From positions 31,002-95,001 of the forward strand of contig AJWJ01000018.1 of assembly GCA_000277445.1 (NCBI GenBank): a stretch of DNA of 64,000 nt, read 5' to 3'. This document shows, in pieces, positions 31,153 through 42,767 of the stretch (position 1 is the first letter of the stretch; every line of letters starts with the position of its first letter). The notes under the pieces are model-generated. The model did not search any database, was not told the DNA's origin, and saw only the letters and a list, made by a program, of their open reading frames with translations. The position numbers and the translations under genes are program-made. Source of the DNA: Polysphondylium violaceum. Its lineage: Eukaryota > Evosea > Eumycetozoa > Dictyosteliales > Dictyosteliaceae.

Positions 31153-33885
31153 TTAAAATAATAAAAAGATAAACATGAATAATGTAACAATAACTGTTTT
31201 TGGTTGTAATAGTACAGCAACGCTTGGTTCATTTGATGTTGTCGAGGATGATGAAGTTGTTGGTGAAGAGGTTGGGGATGAGGTCGTTGGGGATGAAGTA
31301 GTTGGAGATGAAGTAGTTGGAGATGAAGTCGTTGGGGATGAAGTAGTTGGGGATGAAGTAGTTGGGGATGATGTTGTGCCTTGTGAGCTTGATGAAGATC
31401 CACTTTCTGATGAGGCGCCTTGTGAGGTGCTTTGGGATGATCCAGCTTGAGATGATTCACTTGGGGATTCAGAACTAGATGAATCAACAGGGACTTTTTC
31501 ATATTCAGATTTATAAATATTTGATTTGGAGTCATTAGCATCTAAAAGTTTGGAAATTGAAGTGATTGTAAATAAACCAGTTCCTTGGGGAATATCACAT
31601 GAAATTGATGTAGTTGTCAATTCTGAACAATCCAAAAAACTCTTTTCATTATTATTATTATTAAACTCTACATTGGTTGAAAGATATAAACCATTGATTG
31701 TTATGGTTTGGCCTTTGTAGGATGGATTGATTGGTGTAATAGATGTAATATTTGGTTTAAGATTAACATTAATTGTTTTGGTTTGACGAGCTTCAATTAA
31801 AAGTTCACCTTTAAGAGATTCATCAGTTAAAACAACTTTAATAACTCCATTGGCGGGATCAAATCCACTTATGGTCAATCCTTCGTTTGATAAGCTAATT
31901 ACAACTTGATTTTGATCAATACCAAATTCACTTGCAGTGATTGTTAATTCTTGAATGTTGGTTTGTTCAACAGATTCAATTGATAAAGTGTTGTAACTTA
32001 AAGGAAGAGTGATGTTCTTGACACCATTGCCAAGGGTCAAGTTTTCATAATAACCAGCGGGTATTTGAATATTTAATACATTACCACTCTTGGCAGTGAC
32101 AGAAATGGTTTTATCATTGATAAAGGCATGTGGATTAGAATTTATATAGTAACAAGTAACATCAAAAGAATTTCCTTTATCACTTAATTGGGAGGGAATA
32201 TTACCGATTAGATATGGAGCTACATCAATACTAAAAGTTTGTGGTTGAGAATTGTCGACTATAATACTAAAATCCATTTGATTAGAGTCAATAAGGGAAA
32301 GTTCTAAAGAAACAGCGGTAGAGTTGATAAAGTTAAGGTTAACTTCTAAATTATCTTGATCTGGGAAGACAGCTTTAAAAGGAATAAAGCTTTTTAAACC
32401 AATACCAGAAAATGTGAGTATTTCATTAACTTGGCCAAGATAGGCTAGAGTGAGGTCTGGATAAATGGTGGATTGGAATGTAGAGTTTTGGCCATTCATG
32501 GTAAGGGTAATGAGAGAGGAGGGTGAATAGAAATCAACAATAAATTTGATTTCATTGGTCGAGATAGAATTTATATTGGCAGTGTCTACTATTTTATCAC
32601 CTACGTAAATGGTGATTTCTGATCTTTGTGGAGATGGGTTTTGGAAGGAGCCTCCTAAAGTAACTTCTAAATTTTCGCCACTATCGGCTGTAGTTGCAGA
32701 TGTGATTGCGAAAAAACAATCCGAATCACCACCTTTATTACATACACAGGTTCCATAACTTGAGTAGCCGTAATTACAGTATTTGTAACTATCATATTTA
32801 ATTGGATATATGGATGATGGTGTTGTAATCAACAAGTAATTATCATTATCACTTTGGACATTTTGCAACATAACATCCAGACCGACAAAGACATCATTCA
32901 CTGGATTTGGTATTAAATAATTGCTTTGACCCTGCCAATCACAAAAGATAATATAGTTTTGAGTTGCAATCATTAATTGACCTTGAATATTATCAAATGC
33001 CATTTTAATAAAGCTTCCATATATATACAAAGCAGTATTAGGGAAACTTTTAGAAAAAGCCAAACTACCGGTATATGAGTAGGCTTCTAAAGTAAATGAA
33101 GTTGATGAATCTGTACGAATATAATAAACAAGGGTTTTAGCATTATTTACAACACCATTGGCTCTAGTTCCCGCGGTTAGGGAATATCTTGTGGGAACTG
33201 GGGCGGCGTTCGTTGTAATTACATAAATATCAAGATTTGAATCAGAGATGACCATACACCTTAGAGCAATAAAATCACAAACTCTATTTAATATGTTGTC
33301 TATTAATATCTAAAATGGTCTTTGTTGAGAAAAAAATCACACTTACAAATCGGAAGGTGCAGTATTGTATGTTTGGGCGCCAAATTTAACGCCTCCAAAA
33401 TAAATTTGATACAATCTATAAGGAGAATAATCAAAAGAAATTATAAACTGTGCACCTCCACTTATGAATGCACTCGCTTCTGGAATACTTGCAGGTGTAG
33501 AAGAAATTTCTTTTGGACTGCCGAAAAAGTTATTACTAGCATAATAAATTCCTTTGGAACTAGAGGCTGCACATGTATAGCCACTAGTTGAGGCACCATT
33601 ATTGGCTGTGATTTTGTAAAGATTAAAAGTACCAGAATAGCTTCCAGAAGAGACAAGGCTGCCAGTGTTTTCTGGTATTTTGGCAACAATGTTTTCTTGT
33701 GTGGTCCAATAGAAACCATTTTCAAAGGCAATATAGAGGGAGTTAAAAGTTGTTGAAAAGGAAGTGCTTTTAGCTGGAGTTATGGGGAGGGGAATGCTCC
33801 TGGTCGTAACAATTGTACGAGCAGCAAAAATTGCCGTAGTACAGCATAAAATCAAACATAGAAACAAATAGATAGAAAACTTCAT
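31153..33885 (-). CDS. TIG/IPT-domain cell-surface protein, probable GPI anchor
   Basis: Two exons on the minus strand, 33885-33347 and about 33283-31153, give roughly 889 aa. It has a signal peptide (MKFSIYLFLCLILCCTTAIFA) and a long N-terminal beta-rich part. An EGF-like cluster follows (CNYGYSSYGTCVCNKGGDSDC), then several immunoglobulin-like TIG/IPT strands, best seen at ITSITPINPSYKGQTITING. A stalk of about seven TTSSP repeats leads to a hydrophobic end (TVIVTLFMFIFLLF) suited to GPI attachment. Dictyostelids use such TIG proteins in cell-cell recognition (the Tgr type); that role is inference. An alternative acceptor at 33260 would also keep frame and shorten the protein by eight residues. 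Confidence 0.78.
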
Positions 33886-34400
33886 CTTTATTTTAAACAG
33901 TTGATAATGATCTGTTAAAAAAGAAAGAGAGCTTTTTGAAACAAAAAAAAATTTGAACCATTGGTAGGAAAAAAAAGGGGATTATTGTGATTTCTTCACC
34001 GAAAAATTTTCAAAAAAAAAAAAGAAATCACAAAAATTGCTGATAAAAATCTATAAATAAATAAAGGGAAAACATTAACATTTTTCTGGCAAAAGGACAA
34101 AAGAGATGGATAGTCATAAATTAATTGAAGACTCTACTCTGGGTAAAATATTAATATGTTTGTTTTGAGCTTAGCCATTAGTGAAAAAAAGTTGATTGAT
34201 TCGCTGAAAAATCCTATTTTCAACAAAAAAAGAAAAAATCTAAAAATAAACGTTTTTTCAAAGAGTTTCAACATTAGATATTATTATTTAGATTAATTAA
34301 AAGCCTTTTATTATTGTAAACCAATAAATTAATGATTTTGTTGTGGTTATTTAAATGGTTTTTTTAAAAAATTTATATTTATATATATATAAAATCAAAT
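33886..34400. other. Intergenic
   Basis: A+T-rich spacer between the TIG gene 5' end and the homeobox gene 3' end. Purine-rich stretches (GAAAAAAAAGGGG) near 33966-33980 and T/A runs are present; no gene was seen. Confidence 0.5.
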
Positions 34401-37400
34401 TTATTCGTCTTCGAATGAATTTGTTGGGGAAGAAGAATCCATCGAGGTCTCATTATTCATGAGAGCCATTGTTTTTGGATTTTGTGGAGGAGTTAAATTC
34501 AATGTGGAGGCAGCTGTGCTACTTGTACTGGAGCTCAAAAGACTACCGCCGCTACTGCCTCTGGGCGAATTGTAGGATGGCCTTGATCTTGCTTTTCTGT
34601 TTTGGAAAAATATTTTCACTTGGTGATCGGTAAGAGACACTTCTGAGGCAATTTGTTGGACTTCTTCGTTGGTATATTTACAATTATTGTTTTCAAGACG
34701 TAAAAAGTATTCATTCAACTTTTTAGTTTGATTGTCGGTAAATGAAGATCTACGCTTTTTCTTTTGCGATGAGGGCGACAGTGATCCATCATCAGAGAAT
34801 CTTGGTGATCTGGGTGATCTACCCGGTGAATTGGGCGAATTTAAATTATTTGCCAAGTCTCTTGCCTGTGAGAGTGCAGATAAAGCAATTAATGGAATTC
34901 TGGGTGTAACTCTATTTGCCGATGTCGGAGTTGATGGTTGTGATAATGATTGTTGTTGAGGTGTTGTTGGAATTTGTAAAGGTGGAATTAGTGTACGCTT
35001 TTGAATGCTTTGTGGAGTTGATGATGTTGATGATGACAATGATGATTGTTCATTATTATTGTTATTTTGTTGAATTGGTGATGAAAGTGGAGATGAAGGA
35101 GGATGGTTTAATATAGGTGATGCAATCATTTGTTGTTGTTGTTGATCAGATGGGATTGGTGGGGTGGATGTCATTGATGACATTTGTTGTTGAGGTGGTG
35201 TGATTGGTATCATCATTGATTGATCATTTACCATTGGTGATAACATGGGTGAATTTGATATCAAGTGTTGTTGTTGATTATCTACCATTGGTATTAAAGG
35301 AGTTTGATGGTTTACTGGTGGAGGTGTTGGTGTTGATGATGATGATGATGGTGGAGGTATACAAGAATAAGAGGTTGATAAAAGAGTCGAAGTTGAGGGA
35401 GGCAACATTGACATTGAAGTTGTGGTTGTACTTATGGCATAAGGATTATGACTATACAAATAGGAAGATGGATTAACTACAGTGTTGTATAGATATTGTG
35501 GTGGAATACCCATAGAGTAATCTGGGATAATGCCATATTGTTGAGGAGGTAAAACACCCCAAGAGCCAGACAACATGCTGTTGTTGTTATTGCCACCATT
35601 AATGGTAACATTATCTTCACTGATAACTTCATTTTTAATGTCTTCACTTTTAATTGAATCAAAACTATTACTTCTGGGAGTATTGTTTGAATCGTTGGCA
35701 TTGATGTTTGGACTAAATACAATATTATTTGAAGAGTCTCCTCTTAAAATCTTTTTACTTCTTTTACCGCTACTATTTAAATTTCCATTTATACAATTTT
35801 CATTATTAACATTATTATTATTATTATTACAACTATTATTATTATTACTTTGTTGTGTAGTAATATTATTACTATTATTACAAGAATCATTATGATCGGT
35901 ATCACTACCATTGCTATTAACATTATTTACATATTTATCACCACTTGAATTTATGTAATCATCACTGTCTTTGTCATTGTCGGTGTTGTCTTTAAACATT
36001 TCATCAGAGGATTGATTAAAAGAGTTGCTGTGGGACAACTGGTTTTTGTAGGCGGCATCGGTAGAGCCAACCAACGCATAGCCGCTGTGAAAGGTGGGCA
36101 GAGGAATAGACACATTTTGAGAGTCTGGCAACATCATCATACGAAACAAGTTGAAATTGGTAAACTTTTTCTGCACGACTGATGGCGAGAGCTGGTCGTC
36201 ATAGACATCCTTTTGGCAATCACTCGAGAGCTCCATCATCGAGGCCGACAGGTCCTTTTTCACATTGTCTTGGAGATTCGAGATGACAGACTTGAGCTTG
36301 TGGATGTTGTCCTCGAGCGATGATTCATCGGGGTTGAACTGGAGGGGCACAAAGGCGTCTCTGAGCTTTTTGATAAACTCGGGGTTGCTAAAGATGCTAA
36401 ACACAGAGTTGAATTGGATGAGGTTGGACGTTGACGACGAGAGGCCGGGTGATGAAGTGGGCGAGAGTTCTCCGCCACCAATGCTGCCGCACGAGTCTTG
36501 GAGATCCAGTCTGCCCATGCCCAAAAAACTATTGCTACGATTCAACAAGGGCGACGAAGAGAGATTGGGCGACGAGGCCAAGGGTGGCTGTTGCGATGAG
36601 GGTGGTGAGAATGGTGTTTGGCCAAATGATGCAGACAGCGATAAGCCCGACATGGTTGGTGTGAGCAGTGTGCCATGTGATGACGACAAGTTGGGTGATG
36701 TGAGGGATTGGGGTGAATGGATGGCTTGGACAGCTGCACCACCTGCAGTGCTCACCTGTATTTTCTTTCCCTTGACAGAACGAGGTGATTGCGATGGTGA
36801 TGATTGTGAAAATAGTAAAGGTGAATCGGGTATACTTACACCCAACTGTGTATTTGGTGAACAAAGAGTTGCGTTACTCAATGAACCGTTGTTGTTGTTA
36901 TCGATAGAGGTATCATTACCAAACGATGTATCATTGTTGTTTTCATTGGAATTGAATGGTTGGGGAATCAAGTTACTGTCACCATTTTGTGGAATGAGCG
37001 AAAGCTGTTGTTGGATTTGTTGCAATTGCAACTGTTTTTTAAGGTTTGGTGAGCTGTTTGATCGTTTGCCTTCTTTAAGATTCGAGGATTTGATCATGGT
37101 TGCCATGTTTTCGATTGAATCGTGTTTTGTTGGCTTCTTTCTACTGCTACCGCTACTGCTACCACTTGATTTTCCACTTTTCTTTACAATAGAAGACACA
37201 ATGGGTGAGGAAGGTGTTGATGATGGCGATGATGACAAATTGATGTCCAATAGAGAATTTGCCAAAGAACTAGTAGGTGTGCCTGGTGTACCAATATGAA
37301 ATCCACCACTGGAATTAATTTGATTGTTATGGTTGTTGCTCTCTGGTATAATTTGCACAGGAGTAGATGATGGCATAGATAAATAGGACGAGGATGATGG

Positions 37401-38376
37401 TGATGGTGAAGATGGGTTATTGTTGTTGTGAATTAAAACTGGTTTAAATGAATCATCAGTTTCACTGATACCACCATTTAGATTTGATGTATTTACAAAA
37501 AGTGATGGTGTGGATCTTGATAAATAAGAATTATATGATTGGCTATAAGTGGCAGCTGGTGCTGAAAAACTATTATGAACGACATATTGGTTTGGAATAG
37601 CTTGTAGTTGTTGTTGTTGTTGTGGTGGTTGTTGTTGTTTGATATCAGTTGGGTTTGATTTAAATTGTTGTTGTTGTAATTGTTGAGCATTTGGAATAGA
37701 TATTCCGGTACTCATATGTTGTTGGTAGTTATTAAATATATTTTGACTGGTGTTTGTATATATATGTTGAGGTGGTGATGTTTGTTGTTGATTATAATCA
37801 ATACCATTTTGTTGTTGTTGATGTTGAATATGTTGCAACTCATATTGATTATGATTATGATGTTGTTGTTGTAGTTGTTCATATGAACCTTGATGATGCA
37901 ATTGTTGTTGTTGTTGTTGAATATGATGCATTTGTTGATAAATTTGTTGTGATGGGTGGATTTGTTGTTGTTGTTGATAGATTTGTTGTGGTGTATTATG
38001 CTGAATATAGAATATTGGCATATTACCATTGCCACCATTATGATGATTGATATTTATATTTGATGTTGCAACTCCATTGTTTTTCAGCTCATTGTTATTC
38101 TGTTTTAAAAAAAAAAAAAAAGAAAAAAAAAAAAAAAAAAAAGTTTAAAAACAGGTTAATATTATATTGCGGTAAAAAAAGTAGCGAGTGCCGCGAACGA
38201 GTAGAGAAAATTAATTCCGACACACATACATCTGTTTCCATTGAAGAAAAAGTAGGGTCAAAAAGAGTATCTTGGGTAAAGAGGTCATAATTGCAATAAC
38301 TTCCCGAAAAAGATGTTTGGGGTCCACTACCACTCTGATGAAGTGTTGATGGTTGTTGTGGTGATGGTGTGTCCAT
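34401..38376 (-). CDS. Homeobox transcription factor with polyQ/polyN regions
   Basis: Two exons on the minus strand, 38376-38230 and 38099-34401, give 1281 aa. Exon 1 has 49 codons and joins in phase 0. The N-terminal 300 residues are Gln-rich; the middle is Ser/Pro- and Asn-rich. The homeodomain is near the C-terminus (about 1158-1220): KKKRRSSFTDNQTKKL, then a third helix TDHQVKIFFQNRKARSR. The hallmark WF of helix 3 is FF, and the Arg53 position is Lys. A moderately conserved region at about 560-680 (NPEFIKKLRDAFVPLQFNPD) could be a separate domain. The 130-bp intron contains a long A/T homopolymer and a CpG-rich motif. It is a developmental regulator by family; targets are unknown. Confidence 0.85.
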
Positions 38377-40307
38377 TTTATTATATATAAAAATATCGTG
38401 TTTGTGTGCGTGTGCCTGATATGGTTGTGGGTGGTAATGAATTCTGAGTATTTATAGATACTATACTATTACTACAATAAAAACAATGTTGTTTTTAGAA
38501 TTAAAATATTTTAAAAAAAGTGGGTGAATAGAATAAATATTGTTTTCCTTTGTCCTCCTGAATTGCCTCAACAATTTGAACAACACATAAGGGATGGAAT
38601 ACGATTGTTTCTTTAAATTAATTAATATTATGCCACACGCTAGGACGGGTGCTTATTGAGAGAAAAAAATATATATATAAATAATTTTAAAAAATGCAGA
38701 ATAGATGCTGGTCCAGGTGTATATATTTATAATAAATAAAATAAATAAATGGTATATGTGGTTAAAAAAAAAAAAAAGAAATGAAAGAAGGGTAATAATG
38801 AAGGCTATCTATATCCAAAAACACGCCCTCCCTCTCTATTGGATTGATAATAGGCAATTATACAGAGCGTGGGGTGATTCAAGAAAAAAGTAAAAAATTC
38901 AAAAAAAAATTGAAAAAAAATTGCAATTTTTTTAAATTTTAAAAAAAAATTCAACAGTAGCAAAATTGAATGGGATGGGGGGTGAGTGTGGGTGGGAAAA
39001 ATAGAAAATGGGGGGGCGATGAATGATTAGAATGAAAAAACAACTCTAACACAACACACTGTGTTAAACTGATTGTGTGGTAATTGACAGTAGTGGGCAG
39101 ATTTGTTGTGATGGGAAGGACATTGAAACTAAGATCTCCCAAAATAGATAGACCAATAACTCAATGAATGATGGCACACACTGTTGACAACAATAAATAC
39201 TAACGGTCAGATTAATAATAATAATATTAAAATAATAATAAATGATAGATGATACACAATACACAGGGTGATTATTTGTATGTGAAAGAGTAACGGAGAT
39301 TGTGACTGTGAGAGATATATAAAAATAAATATATGAACTATGTCATACAAATTTGGTGGTGGGCAGAGGTTGGAAAATTTATTAAATTATGATGTATTGA
39401 AAATTTTTTGTGCAAGGTTGATTAGTGGTGGTGATCAATGCTTACTAAATGCTGGAGGCAGTCCCCTCACATCGTTATTTTCTCTTTTCTTTTAGAGCCA
39501 ACTGACTTTTTTTTTCTGTAAATATATCCCCCTAGCCCACCCTTTAGCCGCTAAAATTGTGAAAAAAGTTTTTGAAAAAAAGATAAATTAGCGAATCGGC
39601 AAAAAAGTACGTTTTTTACTTTATATGTACTGTGGAAATCCTTTTTTCACACAAACAGCAACATTGTTTAGAGGCTCTGTGAGCATTTCTTTGGATGGCT
39701 TTGGATTGAAAGCAGGAAGACATATACTTTTTTTCTCTTTTTTCACCCCCTAATAGGTGAATTGTGGTTGTTGTTTTTTTCAACTCTAAGACCTGTCTGC
39801 TTTTTTTTTATTTTAAAATATTTGCTCCTCCCACGCGATTAATGTTTGAGTTTGAGTGAGGAGTGGAAGTTGTGTTGTTAATTTTTCATATGATTTTTTT
39901 TTCAGGTCAAACTTTTCAAAAAAATCATTGTCTTTTTGGGGAAAATAATTAAGATTCGAATTCGTAAGCGTAGAATTTCAACATTTGATTGGTCTGTTTG
40001 TTTTGTGAATTTTGAACCCTTTTGCCTTTTTTAATAGCGGGGCTTTTTTATTCGCCCCCCATACCACTCCTCATAGCGGCACTCGCCTCAACAATGTTGA
40101 CGGTGATTCAGATTGTGATGTAATTTGGTTTTTTTTTGTGTTTCTCAATTCAACGAATGGCCTACAAGAATGGTTATTTTTTTTGATGTCGTTTTTTTTT
40201 TTTTTTTTTTGCTTTGCCTTCTGATCATATCATTTTGGGAGAGAAAAAATATGCTATATATGTGTTGTGTGGGTGGGCTTTTCAAAAAAAATACATTTTA
40301 TTAGATT
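38377..40307. other. Intergenic desert (1.9 kb) upstream of the homeobox gene
   Basis: No gene was found on either strand. It has poly-A runs near 38764 and poly-T near 40190-40211. It also has several GC-rich islands in A+T-rich DNA: TTAGCCGCTAA near 39547, CACGCGATTA near 39833, and AGCGGCACTCGCC at 40075-40087. The last shares an 11-mer with the homeobox intron. Likely regulatory for the homeobox gene. Confidence 0.5.
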
Positions 40308-42767
40308 TTAATCTCTAAGGGCAGAGATTAGGCTACTTTGAGCATTGAGGGCAGACTCGAGTTTAAAGTCGGTTGTGGTTACAAACGAAGAGGTTGTTGA
40401 GGATGATGATGATGATGATGATGATGGTAAAATTGTGTTTGAGATGGCTGCAGACAAAGATGTCGAGAATGATGATGAGGATGATAAAGAGGAGCTTGAT
40501 GGAATGTTTGTCAATGAAAGTGATAATGGAGTGTGAGAGGGTGAGTGAGATGGTGAGTGAATGGCACTGCTACTAGTGCTGTTACTATTACTAGCAGTGT
40601 TATTGTATTGGTTTAGCGATGATGGTGAGGATGGTGATAAAGCGATGGAAGAACCACTGTTGGAAAGTTGATGAACTAAACAAAATCTTTTATGAAGTTG
40701 TTGTTGTTGATTTTTAGGATTCACCACTTGTTCATCACTCATATGAGCAGAGTGATCAGCAATTTTTCTTACAACGGCATATGTTTTGTCGTCTGCATAG
40801 ACAGAGATAACTATTCTACATTGACAACCACATTTTTTGCTTGATGCCTTTTTTCTTCTGGGTGTAGTGACTGGAGAGGTATTGCCATCGACTGTTTGTT
40901 GTTGTTTTTGTTTTTCTTCAGACTCGTCATCAGATCTTCTAGAAGGTAAACCAGCACGAGCACAGACATATTTTTGAGTCCACAACAACTCTCTTTTGGT
41001 TTTTCTTGAACCATTGGATTTTGGTTTTTCACTATACTCTTGTTTGAGATTCAATGTCTTTCTATCTGCATGAGCACCAATAACTTTACCTCCGCTTTTT
41101 ATATAGGTAACGCCATTTATATATCCTTCAGCTTCCAACCATTCATCAAATAAGTTTAATGGTACAGAAAATTGATCACAATCAACTGCTGGTTTGTTTG
41201 AATTATCACTTTTAATTGGAATTGAGATACAACAACATGTTCTAGTAATATTGTTGTTGTTGTTGTTATTATCATTGTTATTGTTATTTTGGAAACTATT
41301 ATTATTGTAGTTATTGGAAAAAGTGGATGATGAAAGTAAAGAAACAATTGGAAGTGAAGATTGTTGTTGTGATGAATTTTCATTTAAAAATGAAAATGAA
41401 GATTTTAATATTGGTGATGTACAATTTGAATTGGTTGGTGATTGTTGATTATCAAAAAATTTAAAAGAGTTGTTGATGTTATTGTTACCTCTTGGTGAAT
41501 TGACAGTGGAAGAGGAGGGAGTTGATTCAGAGCTTTCAGTTTTAATTTTCTTTTGGAATCCGTCATGTAGGGAATAGGTGGTGGTTTGGACTGACCAATC
41601 TTCTAAACTTTTATAGTTTACAGTGGTTGATGGGGAAATCAATCCATTAGAATCAATATTTCTTGGTGATATTTGTGGCGATTGAAATGTACTATTACTA
41701 CCATTGTTGTGGTTGTTGTTGGAGACGATTGGTAATTGGCTAATCTTCAATGATGTTTTTCTTTTATATTCTCTATCAGAATAATCAATGGCATTGTATG
41801 CATTAGGAAAAGAGTTGAAAGGGTTTGGAATATTTGAAGAGTTTGGTGAGAGTAATGGTGAAGTGGATGGAGATAATTGAAGTGATGGTTGTGAAAAAGT
41901 TTGTTGGTAGTTTTGTGCTGGTTGTTGATGGTGTTGTAAAACTGATGGTTGTTGAGTATTAAACTCACTCATACTTTGTAAAGAGAGAGCAGCAACTTGT
42001 TGAGAGGTCAAAATGGATGGTTGTTGTTGAGCAATACCAGAGCTTGTGCCGTTGTTTGGTTGACCTGGATATCTATTATAGAAAACCCAATTATTTGGAT
42101 GTTGAACAGCTGCAGAAGTTGGTGGTTGATAGTAAGCAGAGTTGGTATTACTAGCCGAGGTGGTGGAAGAAGGAGTTGATTCACTAGTAGTAGAGATTTG
42201 ATATGGACTGCTATAAGTAGTATTTGCAGTGGCTGGAGTTGTCCAATTTGGATAGCTGCTAATGGCTGGAATTGGCAAATAGATGGTTGCTTTAGAATGT
42301 TCATTTTCATTATTCATTGAAAACTATTTTGGTAGTATTATTGTTATTAATATTTGGAAATTAAATTACCAATATTGAATTAAATTATATCTTACCTTTT
42401 CAACAAAACCATTTTCAGAATTATTATTATTGTTTAAATAAGTATTTTGATTATATCCTTGGTATAATGGATATACTCTATTGTTATTGTTGGAGGTTGA
42501 TAAAGAGTTTGTGTTGTTGGAATTTAATGATTTGAGTGACATTAAATTTTGATATGCAGTATTAAATGCGTTGGTGTTATTTATATCTGCAGTGATTGTA
42601 TTACTATTATTATTATTATTGTTATTGTTACTATGATTAATTAAATTTGAAACATTTGGTACATTAGTATTATTGTTAAAATTGTTTTGGTGTGATGAAG
42701 AATTGTTCATCTTGTTATTATTGTTGGTAGTGGTGTTACTATTATTATTTGCTTCGATTGGACCCAT
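40308..42767 (-). CDS. FAR1/CARF-like zinc-binding transcription factor
   Basis: Two exons on the minus strand, 42767-42396 and 42323-40308, give 795 aa. A compact domain at about 480-675 is the only conserved part: FSVPLNLFDEWLEAEGYING, then CARAGLPSRR, then KKCGCQCRIVISVYADDKTY...KIADHSAHM. The layout (F..W..WL..., C-x-R-x-G, later CxC and H-x2-H) fits the FAR1/WRKY-GCM superfamily, or the related CARF domain, which bind DNA through a C2H2-type zinc site. The rest is Asn-, Ser- and Gln-rich. The name CARF/FAR1 is my best structural guess; a profile search is decisive. It lies in tandem with the homeobox gene on the same strand. Confidence 0.65.

Noticed and set aside
36265-37299. 344-codon plus-strand frame opposite the homeobox gene
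   Set aside because: A shadow of the Ser/Pro-rich coding strand; its composition (Leu/Gly/Asp) is what the antisense of Ser/Pro/Asn codons gives.
38705-38893. Small frame in the homeobox upstream region
   Set aside because: It starts in A-run sequence, lacks any motif and looks random.
40012-40224. 70-codon frame with Phe runs upstream of the FAR1-like gene end
   Set aside because: Its Phe content comes from T homopolymers; there is no family resemblance.
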